Below, piece by piece: positions 26,207-35,301 of a stretch of DNA of 64,000 nt. This DNA comes from Longimicrobium terrae (lineage in GTDB: Bacteria > Gemmatimonadota > Gemmatimonadetes > Longimicrobiales > Longimicrobiaceae). Both the position numbers and the translations under genes were made by a program. The notes under the pieces are model-generated. The model was not told the origin of the DNA, did not search any database, and was given only the letters and a program-made list of their open reading frames with translations. How positions within the stretch are numbered: the stretch's first letter is position 1; every line of letters begins with the position of its first letter. The stretch lies in assembly GCF_014202995.1 (NCBI RefSeq), contig NZ_JACHIA010000003.1, positions 186,001 to 250,000 on the forward strand, read 5' to 3'.

Positions 26207-26757
26207 GCGGCCCTTGCGGCTTGACGTGGACGGACGGGCGCGGGCGCCGGCCCCGCGAAAGGCGTCCAAGGTACAACCCGCCCGCCAAGTTCGCGAGCGG
26301 TGCGGGCCCTCACCCCGCGCGCTGCGCGCGACGACCCTCTCCCACGAACGGATGTGGGAGAGGGAGCACACCCCAGTATCGGGCGTTCCGGACGAGGCGG
26401 CGCGGGCGGAAAGGCCCCCTCCCCCCAGCCCCCCCAGCCCCCTCCACCCGCTCCGCGGGAGAGGGGGAGCCGCTCGGCGCGGGAACAGGCCACCGCGCGC
26501 GGCCGCAACTCTCGCCCGGCGGTTGAAACCGCGCGTCGAACTATGAGGCGTTCGCCTGCGCGGACTGCGGGGACGGCTTTGTTCGTGATCGCGGGACGCA
26601 GTTGAAGCCCCGAACCGGACGCGCCAGCGGCCGGTGTCGGGGGTTCCCGCTGTTTGAGCGGCGGATTCATTCGCTCAGGGAGGCATGGGATGCTCAGGGA
26701 GGCATGGACGCTCACCGAGGTGTGGATGCTCAGACGGCCGGTGATCCGCGGACCGGC
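26207..26757. repeat. Intergenic region with dispersed repeat, copy A
   Basis: No gene is supported. From 26410 to 26490 runs a C-tract/G-tract hairpin-rich block (CCCCCTCC...GGGAGAGGGGGAGCCG). From 26511 to 26679 lies a repeat that recurs at 36624-36750, 48470-48547 and, reversed, 49373-49462. Landmarks are CTCGCCCGGCGGTTGAAACC, then GTTGAAGCCCCGAACCGG, ACGCGCCAGCGGCCGG, and GAGCGGCGGATTCATTCGCT. Confidence 0.75.
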
Positions 26758-27393
26758 TTACTCCAGCGCGATCCGCCCGTGCGCGATGTCATCCCAGAAC
26801 TCCGGCAGGTTGGGGACGGCGCGCAGGGCGGCGGCCTTCCCGCGATCGGTGAGCACCTCCGTCATGTACCGCAGCGTAATGCCGTGGTCCGGCCGCTCCA
26901 GCACGCGCACGGCATCGCCCGCGCCTACTTCGCCCTCCTGCACGACACGGAAGTACGCGCCCGGCCGGCCCGCGCGCTGAAACCGCCTCGGGAAATGCGC
27001 ATCTCCCACGCGAAGGCCGAGCTTGAAGCAGGGCATCCTAGGCTGCGCGATCTCCAGCACGGTGGATCCAACGCTCCACCGTTCCCCCACCAGCGCGGCC
27101 GAGAGGTCGATGCCATCCACGGTCAGGTTCTCGCCGAACAGGCCGGGAGGCGTGTCGAATCCCTCCTCTTCTCGCCAGAAGTCGTAATCCTCGCGAGAGT
27201 AGGCGTACACTGCCTTGTCCGGCCCGCCATGCACCGTGCGGTCCGCCTGATCGTCCCCCGCGAAGTTGACGCAGCGAAGGGCCACGCGGCCCTCCACCGG
27301 CGCCTTCCAGATCCCCGTCGTCACGAGCCGGCCGCGCCACTCCACCTCGCGGACGGCCCCGACGTTTACGTGCAGAATGCGGGAATCAGGCAT
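26758..27393 (-). CDS. MOSC domain protein (YiiM-like)
   Basis: 211 aa. N-terminal strand ILHVNVGAVREVEWRG and the NFAGDDQADRTVHGGPDKAVYAYSREDY block match the YiiM group of MOSC proteins. The molybdenum-ligating cysteine is C122 in QPRMPCFKLGLR, followed by the RRFQRAGRPGAYFRVVQEGE stretch. MOSC proteins of this group bind molybdenum cofactor and reduce N-hydroxylated substrates such as base analogues. Cytoplasmic. A 3-alpha C-terminal domain (LPEFWDDI) completes the usual length. Confidence 0.92.
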   Translation of the reverse strand: MPDSRILHVNVGAVREVEWRGRLVTTGIWKAPVEGRVALRCVNFAGDDQADRTVHGGPDKAVYAYSREDYDFWREEEGFDTPPGLFGENLTVDGIDLSAALVGERWSVGSTVLEIAQPRMPCFKLGLRVGDAHFPRRFQRAGRPGAYFRVVQEGEVGAGDAVRVLERPDHGITLRYMTEVLTDRGKAAALRAVPNLPEFWDDIAHGRIALE

Positions 27394-27780
27394 CAGGAAA
27401 GCCGTGCTCGGGGTGACCGGTGACCATCAGGACGGCGGCGGCGATCGCGAGACGCCCGCGTGCGATCCGCGGTACAGGACGAGTGACCGCGGCGTGAACC
27501 TCATCCGGCGGAACCGTTCGCGATCAGTGTACAGAATCAGAGGTGCCCGGCGCCACGCACGCGATGCACCGCGTCATGAGCGGCGGCTTTCGACCGCTCA
27601 CAAATCGGCGCAGCGACTCACAGTATCCGACATCGCACAAGACGAATCCGTTCCTTCTCTCCGACCGCCCCGTGACACGGTATCAGGCGACGCGTGACAG
27701 CGGACCCGTGAATTGAATCCACTTGCCGGCGCGTCCACCAGCGACCGCCATCCATTCTTCACGACCGCACCAGGAAGCAC
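27394..27780. other. Intergenic region, no gene seen
   Basis: This 387-bp gap lies between the divergent MOSC gene and lipoprotein gene and must contain their promoters. Apart from a short GAGCGGCGGCTTTCGACCGC hairpin near 27579-27599 I see no repeats, RNA or open frame worth calling. Confidence 0.4.
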
Positions 27781-28791
27781 ATGCGGAAAGCCGTACTCGT
27801 TCTCGCCGCGGCCGCCATGTGGGGCTGCGACCGCCCCACCGGCATCCAGGAACTCCCGCGGGACATGACCCCGGCCGCGCTCTCCGCGCGCGCCGACTCC
27901 ATCCACGATGCCGCATTGGCCGCGCTCCCGGTGGATGACGCCAACGGAATCACCATCGGCGTGATGGACGAGGGACGCACGGAATCCACCAACCTGGTGT
28001 CGTTCCGCACCCCGGCCGAGTGGGCCGTGTACCGCTTCGAGCGCAACGCGGCGGGATGGACGCGCGGCGCGCGGGTGGAAGGCGGCCGGACGCCCGCGGA
28101 AACCGGGATGCAGAACGTGGGCTTCAGCGGCCAGGTGGCGGCGATCATGAACGGGCTTCAGATCGTGGACCAGTGGTACGTGGCCAACATCACCACCACC
28201 GGAACCTACTACCAGACCGAGGGATACGGGCCCATCACCGTCAACCGCGCCGTGTTCTATCCCGCGACGTTCACGGACGGCGACACGCGCTATCAGGTGA
28301 CGTTCAGCGAGTGGAAGGCGTACCGCGACGACGCGCCCGGGTGCGACCTCACCTTCTGGACCGCCAACAACTCGGACTGGACGCCCAGCGCCTGCCGCCG
28401 CACGGACACGTTCGCGTTCGACAACAACCTCAAGCCGCAGCGGTTCTCGCTCCGGTACCAGGTTACGGTAACGCAGCTTCCCCCGTTCGAGTTCGCGATC
28501 CACGACTGGGAAGCGAACGATTCCGAGTACCGGGCCTTCGGGATCATGCCGCAGGAGTTCGGTTCGGCGGTCACCAGCGTGGTGTGGCAGGTCAGCAGCA
28601 ACAACATCAACTGGACGACGATTTCCGCCTCCAACTGCGGGATGAAGTACGCGGGCGCGTTCCGCAGCGGCGGGCCGGCCACGTACATGCGCGCCACCGT
28701 TACCCTGGCCGACGGGCGCTCCAGGACGCGCACGCCGTACTACGGACCCACGGTGTTCGTTACCCTGGGCGACGTGTACCCGATGTGCTGA
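27781..28791 (+). CDS. Hypothetical secreted or lipid-anchored protein
   Basis: 336 aa. The N-terminus MRKAVLVLAAAAMWGC looks like a signal peptide with a weak lipobox at C16. The rest is rich in aromatic and Thr/Asn residues, with predicted beta strands and no membrane segment. Five further cysteines could form disulphides. The C-terminal third (VWQVSSNNINWTTISASNCG... YMRATVTLADGRS) resembles an Ig-like strand pattern. No family recognised. A hairpin at 28852-28881 follows after the gene. Confidence 0.6.
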   Translation: MRKAVLVLAAAAMWGCDRPTGIQELPRDMTPAALSARADSIHDAALAALPVDDANGITIGVMDEGRTESTNLVSFRTPAEWAVYRFERNAAGWTRGARVEGGRTPAETGMQNVGFSGQVAAIMNGLQIVDQWYVANITTTGTYYQTEGYGPITVNRAVFYPATFTDGDTRYQVTFSEWKAYRDDAPGCDLTFWTANNSDWTPSACRRTDTFAFDNNLKPQRFSLRYQVTVTQLPPFEFAIHDWEANDSEYRAFGIMPQEFGSAVTSVVWQVSSNNINWTTISASNCGMKYAGAFRSGGPATYMRATVTLADGRSRTRTPYYGPTVFVTLGDVYPMC

Positions 28792-28851
28792 TCCGCGCGA
28801 GCCGTGCGGGGTTTCGGCCCCCGCACGCTCGCTCGTGATGGTGGACAGACG

Positions 28852-28881
28852 GGTCCCCGCGGCGCATCGGCCGCGGGGACC
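28852..28881. terminator. Bidirectional intrinsic terminator
   Basis: Stem of 12 bp (28852-28863 with 28870-28881), loop GCATCG, between the convergent lipoprotein gene and the minus-strand hypothetical gene. An 8-bp hairpin at 28804-28826 precedes it. Confidence 0.7.
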
Positions 28882-29045
28882 TGCGTGCGCTCGGACAGGA
28901 CGCACTCGCGCCGATCTCCATCGCGGGCTTCGCCGACTCCAGCGCGTCTTGGTCCTGAAGTGTGATGCGCGACCGATGAGCAGCATCGTACGCCCACGGC
29001 GCGGCGGCTGCGGAACGGCGCTCGCGGCCGATCACGATCTGCGTC

Positions 29046-29417
29046 TCAGAAGTACTTGGAGCCCCACTCCGACCGCATCATGACGCTGACGGCGACCACG
29101 AACTCCGGCTGGGGATATTCCACCTGCAGTTGGCGGAGATAGGCTTCGCTCTCGTCGTTGCAGATGCGCTGAAAATCCGTCCAGTACCGCACGGGAACCG
29201 AGAAATCGCCGATGGCCGCCAGCAGCGCCTCGATGTACGGCGGCCGCAAAAAGAATCCCTCCACGCCCAGCATCGCCATGTCCTCCCGGCGGCAGATGGC
29301 GACGAGTTCCAGCGCATCGGCCAGGCGGAAAAACGCCTCCCCGCCCCGCCGGACAACCCGGTCGCCGAAGCGGTCGACGACGCGCTCATAGGCTGATTCT
29401 GCGTCTGTCCGGGACAT
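29046..29417 (-). CDS. Hypothetical cytoplasmic protein
   Basis: 123 aa from ATG 29415-29417 (MSRTDAESAYERVVDRFG). The sequence is helical and charged, with FFRLADALELVAICRREDMAMLGVEGFF and YWTDFQRICNDESEAYL as its most conserved-looking blocks. No signal peptide, membrane segment or catalytic motif is seen. Longer upstream extension is GC-rich with no start of quality. The gene is divergent from the kinase-like gene at 29645; I do not recognise the family. Confidence 0.5.
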   Translation of the reverse strand: MSRTDAESAYERVVDRFGDRVVRRGGEAFFRLADALELVAICRREDMAMLGVEGFFLRPPYIEALLAAIGDFSVPVRYWTDFQRICNDESEAYLRQLQVEYPQPEFVVAVSVMMRSEWGSKYF

Positions 29418-29644
29418 TTCGGTCTGTGTGAGGATGGTGTGGATGGAGACCAGGACGCGGCGCCGGTCACGGCGTAACGTGTCCGCGCGCGGGGTTTCGT
29501 CGTCGACGAGGCACGCGGCCTCGTTCCCGGCCTGCCGGAATCGGGCCAGTCTCGGCGAACTCGTACGGCGGAACGGTTGTCGCAATCGGTGGATGGCGCC
29601 ACCTTTCCTGAGCCCCGCGTCCCCCGCCCCGCACCCTTCCCGCC

Positions 29645-30904
29645 GTGCCCCGCACCCCCGTCCCCGAGATCTCGCTGGAGCAGGCGATCGGCGCCGAGAA
29701 CGTGCCGCGCCCGGTGGCTCCGCGCGCGGCACGCCGCTGGCCGGCGCGCGTGGGGATCGCCTGCCTTCTGCTGTGCATCGCGATCGTGGCCGGATTGCTG
29801 ATGCTGCCCGCGCCGGAAATCCCCATCCCCGATCATATTCCGTCACCGGGCGAACCGACGGTGATGGTGACGGCGGGCGCGCGCTACCGGGCGGGCGGCG
29901 TGCGCAGGTTCTTTCTGGGCAACGGATACCGTGAGCTGTGGTCCGTCCCCGTCCGCGCGGAAGTGCTGAACCTGGCGGGATTCGCGGGTGGATTGACACC
30001 GTTGCGGCGCGGCGGCGGCAACCAGACGCGCAACCTGCACCTGACCGGCGCGGACGGCCGCGAGTACGTCTTCCGCTCGCTGGAGAAGGACCAGACGGGG
30101 ACGCTGGGATGGGTGGGACGGCACACGGTTGGCGGCATCCGGCAGGACCAGGTGGGCGCGCTGCACCCCGCCGGCGCGCTGATCGCCTCCGCGCTGCAGG
30201 ACGCGGCCGGGGTCGCGCATCCGTCGCCGCGCCTGGCCGTGCTCCCCGCGCATCCACGGCTGGGCGAGCACGGGGAGGCATTCGCCGGGCTGCTGGGCTC
30301 CATCGAGGAATACCCGAATGACGGCTTCGGCGGCGCGTCGCGGGTGTCGGGAACGGACAAGGTGCTGGAGGACCTGCGGACGAACCCGGGGCACGCGGTG
30401 GATGCGCCTGCCTACCTGCGCGCCCGGCTGATGGACGTCTACCTGGGCGACTGGGACCGCCACGAGGGCCAGTGGCGGTGGGCACTGCGCGAAACGGCGG
30501 ATGGCCCGCGGTGGACGGCGATCGCGCGCGACCGCGACTACGCGCTGGCCGACTACCGCGGCGTGCTTCCGTGGATGGCGCGCTTTGTGGACCCCAAGAT
30601 CGTGCGCTTTGACGCGGAGTACCGCGACCTCGCCGGGCTGCTGGTGAGCGCGCGCGATCTGGATCGCCAGTTCCTCTGCGCCCTTCCCGCCGCCGAGTGG
30701 GACCTCGCCGCCGCCGAACTGCGTGGCCGCCTCACGGATGCCGCCATCGCCAACGCCGTCCGCTCCGCGCCGGCCGAGTACCACGAACTGCGCGGCGCCC
30801 GCATCGAATCCCTGCTCCGCGCCCGCCGCGACCGGCTCCCTCAGGCCGCCCGCGACTACCGCCACATCCTGCACGCGACGCACTGCGGATCAGACTCGCG
30901 GTGA
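29645..30904 (+). CDS. Membrane-anchored protein with kinase-like (HipA/FAM20-like) region
   Basis: 419 aa, GTG start. One membrane segment (about residues 35-53) anchors a periplasmic domain. The segment LMDVYLGDWDRHEGQWRWA followed by TAIARDRDYAL looks like the catalytic loop and metal-binding region (D..R/H...N-like, then a late D) of atypical kinases, and the LRRGGGNQTRNLHL... EYVFRSLEKDQ block resembles a glycine loop followed by a lysine. Similar regions occur in large Bacteroidota proteins that also carry phosphoesterase and BamA-type domains, which are absent here. Kinase activity is inference. Confidence 0.5.
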   Translation: MPRTPVPEISLEQAIGAENVPRPVAPRAARRWPARVGIACLLLCIAIVAGLLMLPAPEIPIPDHIPSPGEPTVMVTAGARYRAGGVRRFFLGNGYRELWSVPVRAEVLNLAGFAGGLTPLRRGGGNQTRNLHLTGADGREYVFRSLEKDQTGTLGWVGRHTVGGIRQDQVGALHPAGALIASALQDAAGVAHPSPRLAVLPAHPRLGEHGEAFAGLLGSIEEYPNDGFGGASRVSGTDKVLEDLRTNPGHAVDAPAYLRARLMDVYLGDWDRHEGQWRWALRETADGPRWTAIARDRDYALADYRGVLPWMARFVDPKIVRFDAEYRDLAGLLVSARDLDRQFLCALPAAEWDLAAAELRGRLTDAAIANAVRSAPAEYHELRGARIESLLRARRDRLPQAARDYRHILHATHCGSDSR

Positions 30905-31004
30905 AGAACGGCCGATCCGCCGGCCATCAAACTCGCGGCGGCGGAGATGCGATCGCCCGCGCGGGATGAACGCCGCCGCTGTACCCGGCCCGGCATCCAG
31001 AAAA

Positions 31005-31034
31005 GTCCCCGGCCATGAACCCATGGCCGGGGAC
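31005..31034. terminator. Bidirectional intrinsic terminator
   Basis: Perfect 13-bp stem (31005-31017 with 31022-31034), loop AACC, between the kinase-like gene and the convergent VOC gene. Confidence 0.75.
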
Positions 31035-31056
31035 GCGTTTTCCGCCCTGCGGAGCG

Positions 31057-31467
31057 CTACTCCGGCTGCCGGTACAGAATCGACCAGAGAACGCCGAACC
31101 TGTCCCGCACCTGCGCGAAGCGGGCGGCGAAAAAGGATTCGTGCAGGGGCATCCCGATCTCACCGCCCTCGGACAGCGCCGCGTAGGCGCGCTCGGCCTC
31201 CTCGACAGAATCCAGCGACAGGTATAGATAGGAGCTCCGGACGGGCTCGAAGTACGCCGCCGGCACGTCGTTGCCGATCAGTTCCACGCCCGCGATGTCC
31301 ATGCGCGCGTGGATCACGGCGTCCGCCGAGCCCGGCGGCGGGGGCACGTGCGGCGGCAGGTCCCGCACTCGCAGGATCGTGGTGATGCGCCCGCCCAGGT
31401 GGGCTTCGTAAAAGCGGAATGCCTCTTCGCAGTTGCCGCCGAAGTTCAGTTGGGAAAACAGTTGCAT
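31057..31467 (-). CDS. VOC family (PhnB-like) protein
   Basis: 136 aa beginning MQLFSQLNFGGNCEEAFRFYEAHLGG, the PhnB-type opening of the vicinal oxygen chelate fold. A second module ends with SLYLSLDSVEEAERAYAALSEGG and RFAQVRDRFGVLWSILY, the last strand containing W and the usual D-x-F-G motif. PhnB-like proteins are dimeric and their ligand is mostly unknown. It is divergent from the ECF sigma factor gene (39-bp gap), a frequent association. Confidence 0.9.
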   Translation of the reverse strand: MQLFSQLNFGGNCEEAFRFYEAHLGGRITTILRVRDLPPHVPPPPGSADAVIHARMDIAGVELIGNDVPAAYFEPVRSSYLYLSLDSVEEAERAYAALSEGGEIGMPLHESFFAARFAQVRDRFGVLWSILYRQPE

Positions 31468-31506
31468 GTAGCCGGGCTCCTCTGGCTGCGATCGAAAAAG
31501 GAAATC

Positions 31507-32586
31507 GTGAGCACCCGGATAGACGCTGGACGGCGGGAAAACTCATCGGTGTCCGCGGACGGCTTCGCGGGCGAGGCCACGCTGGTGCTGGCCGCGACGG
31601 GCGGAGACCAGGAGGCGTTCCGCGGGCTGGTGGAGCCCCTCCGCCGGGAACTCCACCTGTTCTGCTACCGCATGCTGGGTTCGGTGGAGGACGCCGAAGA
31701 CGTTCTGCAGGAAGCCTGTTTCAAGGCGTGGCGCGCGCTTGCCGCATACGACCAGCGCTCCAGCTTTCGCACGTGGATGTACCGCATCACCACCAACGCG
31801 AGCCTGGACGCGCTGCGGTCACGCCGCCGGCGCGTGCTGCCCCGCGACCTGGGCGGGCCGCGGGATCCCGCGCTGGGGCTCGGCGAGCAGAGACACGACA
31901 TTGCCTGGGTGGAACCGTACCCGCACCCGCTTGCCGCCAGCCACGATCCTCACGCCGTCGCGGAGCTTCGGCAGAGCGTGCGGCTGGCGTTCATCCACGC
32001 CCTGCAGACGCTGCCGCCGCGCCAGCGCGCCGCCCTGATCCTGCGTGACGTCCTGGACTGGTCCGCCGCGGAGACGGCCCGTGCCCTCGGCACCTCCGTC
32101 GCCGCGGCCAACAGCGCCCTGCAGCGCGCACGCGCGGCCCTGTCCACGGACACCGGGCGAAGGACGCCCGTGCCCCGCCCCGCCGGTCTCGACCGGAATA
32201 CGGCCGAGGTTGCCGCCCGCTACGTCGCCGCGTGGGAGGCCGGCGACATGGACGCGATCGTGTCCATGCTGGCCGAAGACGCCATCCAGTCCATGCCGCC
32301 ATGGGCCGCGTGGTACACGGGACGGGAGACGCTGCGGGCGCTCTACTCCGGCTACACGGTCTGGGGCGGACACCCCGGCCCAGGTGTTTTTCGCATCATC
32401 CCCGCCTCGCTGAACGGCGACCTCGTCTTTGCCGAGTACTGCCGCGACGGCTCCGAAGGCCCCTACCATCCGCTTGCCCTCACCGTCGCCCGGCTCAGCC
32501 CGGACGGCGGCTGGATCGCCGAGAAGCTGAGCTTCGTGGATGGAGGCCTGCTCACGCGCCTGGGCTTTCCCGCCACGCTGGACTGA
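31507..32586 (+). CDS. ECF sigma factor with C-terminal SnoaL-like domain (SigX5/TIGR02960-like)
   Basis: 359 aa from GTG 31507, with AAAAGGAA ending 4 nt upstream. Region 2 spans about residues 40-105 (LHLFCYRMLGSVEDAEDVLQEACFKAW) and region 4 about 150-210 (LPPRQRAALILRDVLDWSAAETARALG). A SnoaL/NTF2 domain follows (RYVAAWEAGDMDAIVSMLAEDAI... MPPWAAWYTG). The layout matches the ECF group in which the C-terminal domain replaces an anti-sigma factor for activity control. The SnoaL ligand is unknown. Target genes cannot be named, but the divergent VOC gene is a natural candidate. Confidence 0.93.
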   Translation: MSTRIDAGRRENSSVSADGFAGEATLVLAATGGDQEAFRGLVEPLRRELHLFCYRMLGSVEDAEDVLQEACFKAWRALAAYDQRSSFRTWMYRITTNASLDALRSRRRRVLPRDLGGPRDPALGLGEQRHDIAWVEPYPHPLAASHDPHAVAELRQSVRLAFIHALQTLPPRQRAALILRDVLDWSAAETARALGTSVAAANSALQRARAALSTDTGRRTPVPRPAGLDRNTAEVAARYVAAWEAGDMDAIVSMLAEDAIQSMPPWAAWYTGRETLRALYSGYTVWGGHPGPGVFRIIPASLNGDLVFAEYCRDGSEGPYHPLALTVARLSPDGGWIAEKLSFVDGGLLTRLGFPATLD

Positions 32587-32636
32587 GACGGCTTCAATCG
32601 ACCTCACGCCGTCAGCTCTTGCACTGGCTGCGTGCG

Positions 32637-32665
32637 TTGCACTTGCTTCACTTACTGCTTACAAT
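32637..32665 (+). promoter_or_regulatory. Candidate sigma-70 promoter for the VapBC-like pair
   Basis: TTGCAC (32637-32642), exactly 17-bp spacer, TACAAT (32660-32665), in a markedly AT-rich stretch 40 bp before the antitoxin ATG. Confidence 0.55.
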
Positions 32666-32704
32666 TGTATGTGATCGGAAATACTTGGCCGAACGGGTGT
32701 GCTG

Positions 32705-33184
32705 ATGAGCGAAAGCATTGGAGTTATTGAGCCTACTGAGGCCGACGTGGACCTCGCCCGGCAGAGTCACAACCGCGTGATGCGCGCCGTGGATGATCCG
32801 GCGCAGCGCCTGTGGATCACGGCCCAGTCATTCGGCAAAGTCGAGCTGCCCCACAGCGTTCTTGGTGCGATTGCGGCCATCCTGCGCGAGCTGGCTGCGG
32901 GACACACGGTTTCACTGCAGACGGTGGATGACGAGGAACTGTCCACCACCGCCGCGGCGGCAATCCTTGGCATGAGCCGCCCAACCCTGATCAATCTGCT
33001 GGACGCGGGCGAGATTCCGTTCCGCTGGGTGGGGTCGCATCGCCGGATTACGCGCGCCGCCGTCCTCGCCCATCAGGCACGCACGGCTGATGGACGGTCT
33101 GGGCCGCTGCGTTCGCGCGCGGATCGTCTCGCGGACCTTGAGGAGATGGCGGATACGACACACCGGCTGGGCCTGGGATACTGA
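32705..33184 (+). CDS. Excisionase-type HTH antitoxin (VapB50-like)
   Basis: 159 aa from ATG 32705. A helical N-terminal region (1-75) is followed by an excisionase/MerR-like helix-turn-helix at about 79-122 (LSTTAAAAILGMSRPTLINLLDAGEI, then RWVGSHRRI). The C-terminal tail is charged (RSRADRLADLEEM) and probably wraps the toxin. This arrangement with a PIN toxin 3 nt downstream resembles the VapBC50 pair of mycobacteria. It would neutralise the toxin and bind its own promoter. Confidence 0.85.
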   Translation: MSESIGVIEPTEADVDLARQSHNRVMRAVDDPAQRLWITAQSFGKVELPHSVLGAIAAILRELAAGHTVSLQTVDDEELSTTAAAAILGMSRPTLINLLDAGEIPFRWVGSHRRITRAAVLAHQARTADGRSGPLRSRADRLADLEEMADTTHRLGLGY

Positions 33185-33187
33185 CCC

Positions 33188-33766
33188 GTGGCCGGGCCGC
33201 TTGCCGTACTCGATGCGAATGTTCTGTTTCCGTTTCAGCTACGGAACTTCCTTCTCCACGCATCCACGTTCGAAATCTTTGAGCCGCTCTGGTCCGAGGA
33301 CATCCTGAACGAGATCGCGCGCCATCTTCCCGAAAAAGCCGGTCTCAATGCGCAGCAGATCTCCCATCTGCTGGATCAGATGCAAAGAGCATTTCCCGGC
33401 GCCCTCGGCACCGGCTACACGCATCTGATTGAGGGTCTTGCCCTTCCTGACGCGGATGACCGGCACGTACTCGCGCTGGCGGTGCACTACGAAGCCGAGT
33501 TCATCGTCACGCACAACGTCCGCGACTTCCCCAACGACCGCCTCGCCCCGTGGAACGTACAGGCGCTTACGGCGGATGACTTCATCCAGCGCCTTTCGTC
33601 CACGCACGAGGACCAGCTCCGGGCCGCGGCGGAACAGCACCGGCTGTCGCTGAAACGGGCCCCGTACACGCCGGAGCAGTATCTGGATTCGCTGCGTTCC
33701 GGCTTTCTCCCCCGCTTCGCGGATCGTCTCGCCGCGCAGGGGTTCCTCGCGCAACGCCAGCTCTGA
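33188..33766 (+). CDS. PIN-domain toxin (VapC50-like)
   Basis: 192 aa, GTG start 3 nt after the antitoxin stop. PIN-domain acidic residues are seen: D9 in VLDANVLFPF, E in SEDILNEIARHL, and the late DADDRHVLALAV pair. The VTHNVRDFP stretch is the fourth active-site position. PIN nucleases of this type cleave RNA with Mg2+ or Mn2+. Longer than usual VapC (about 130 aa) because of a C-terminal helical extension from residue 135 on, as in the VapC50 group. Cytoplasmic. Confidence 0.88.
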   Translation: MAGPLAVLDANVLFPFQLRNFLLHASTFEIFEPLWSEDILNEIARHLPEKAGLNAQQISHLLDQMQRAFPGALGTGYTHLIEGLALPDADDRHVLALAVHYEAEFIVTHNVRDFPNDRLAPWNVQALTADDFIQRLSSTHEDQLRAAAEQHRLSLKRAPYTPEQYLDSLRSGFLPRFADRLAAQGFLAQRQL

Positions 33767-33867
33767 CTCCCGCGCTGCGGCATTTCCCGGATCCACCCAC
33801 CCGCCTTGCTGTCGCCGGTCCGGTCCGCTATTCCGATAGGGATCGCGAACCTGGCTCCCGGCACCGA

Positions 33868-35112
33868 GTGGATTCCGTGGCTCATCCTCATCCCAAGACC
33901 CTGATCGTCGCCCTTTCCCTTCTGCTCGCCACGGGCGCGCAGGCGCAGCGGGGCGCGTACGTGCCACCCGCGGGACAGTGGGAGCGGCGCGCCCCCGCGC
34001 AGGCCGGCATGGACGCCGCGCGCGTGGACTCCGCCATCGCCTTTGCCATCGCCAGCGAGGCCCGCGCGCCGCGCGACCTGGAGATGGCGCACTTTCAGAC
34101 CTTCGGGCGTGAGCCGTTCGGCGAGCCCGTGGGCCCGTTCCAGACGCGCGGCGCTCCGTCCGGCATCATCCTGCGGCACGGCTACATCGTGGCCGAGTGG
34201 GGCGAGCCGGACCGCGTGGACATGACGTTCAGCGTCACCAAGAGCTTCCTGTCCACCGTCGTGGGCGTGGCGGTGGACCGCGGGCTGATCCGCTCCGTGA
34301 GCGACCCGGTGGAGGCGTCCGCCGCGCCGGTGTTCGTCCTGCCGCCGGAGGGCGGAGGGCGGCACGCGGGCGGGCTGGGGGAGGGGCGGCCGCTGGTGCT
34401 GTTCGACACGGACCGCGAGCGCCGCATCACGTGGAACGATCTGCTGCGCCAGACCAGCGACTGGGAAGGCACCCTCTGGGGCAAGCCCGACTGGGCCGAC
34501 CGCCCGGCGCAGAACCCCGCGGAATGGCTCACCCGCCCGCGCGCGGAGCCGGGCGCCACGTATGAGTACAATGACACGCGCGTGAACCTGCTGGCGCTCG
34601 CCGCGCTGAACGTGTGGCGCCGGCCGCTGCCGCAGGTGCTGCGCGACGAGGTGATGAACCCCATCGGCGCGTCCAGCTCGTGGCGCTGGGTGGGATACGA
34701 GAACTCGTGGGTGCTGATGGACGGCCAGGCGGTGCAGTCTGTGAGCGGCGGCGGGCACTGGGGAGGCGGCATGTTCATCAGCGCGCGCGACATGGCGCGC
34801 TTCGGGCTGCTGACGCTGCGGCGCGGGCGGTGGGGCGACCGGCAGGTGCTCAGCGAGGCGTGGGTGCGGGGCGCGCTGACGCCCACGCCCGCGCAGCCCA
34901 CGTACGGCTACATGAACTGGTTTCTGAACACGGACCGGAAGCTGTGGCCCAGCGCGCCGGCCACCGCGTTCGCGCACCTGGGCAACGGCACCAACATCAT
35001 CTACGTGGACCCGGAGCACGACGTGGTGGTCGTGTCGCGGTGGATCGAGAACGCGGCGGTGGACGGACTGGTGCAGCGCGTGCTCTCCGCCATCACCGAC
35101 GCGCGGCGCTGA
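33868..35112 (+). CDS. Secreted serine hydrolase (class C beta-lactamase fold)
   Basis: 414 aa with GTG start. Signal peptide 1-26 (LLLATGAQAQ). The catalytic motif S122-V-T-K125 lies in DMTFSVTKSFLST; the second motif (Y-x-N type) is Y234-N-D in TYEYNDTRVNLLAL; the third motif is HLGNGTNIIYVDP. This is the beta-lactamase/DD-peptidase-like esterase family; true substrate is not predictable (cell-wall peptides or esters). GGGHWGGGMFISARDMARFG is the conserved block before the third motif. Periplasmic. Confidence 0.92.
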   Translation: MDSVAHPHPKTLIVALSLLLATGAQAQRGAYVPPAGQWERRAPAQAGMDAARVDSAIAFAIASEARAPRDLEMAHFQTFGREPFGEPVGPFQTRGAPSGIILRHGYIVAEWGEPDRVDMTFSVTKSFLSTVVGVAVDRGLIRSVSDPVEASAAPVFVLPPEGGGRHAGGLGEGRPLVLFDTDRERRITWNDLLRQTSDWEGTLWGKPDWADRPAQNPAEWLTRPRAEPGATYEYNDTRVNLLALAALNVWRRPLPQVLRDEVMNPIGASSSWRWVGYENSWVLMDGQAVQSVSGGGHWGGGMFISARDMARFGLLTLRRGRWGDRQVLSEAWVRGALTPTPAQPTYGYMNWFLNTDRKLWPSAPATAFAHLGNGTNIIYVDPEHDVVVVSRWIENAAVDGLVQRVLSAITDARR

Positions 35113-35301
35113 CCGCGCAGATCACTCGCCCGGGCCACGGCGGCCGGAGCGGATGATCGTCATCCACCCCACCCTCGCCAGGAGGACGGCGCCGCGGCAT
35201 GGTCGCGCGTGCGGGAGCGAGGTACATTCGTGGCGATGGGCGGGCCTCGCCTGCGGAAGCCCTGATCCGGGCCAGAGCTGACCGACAACGGAGATCATCC
35301 G

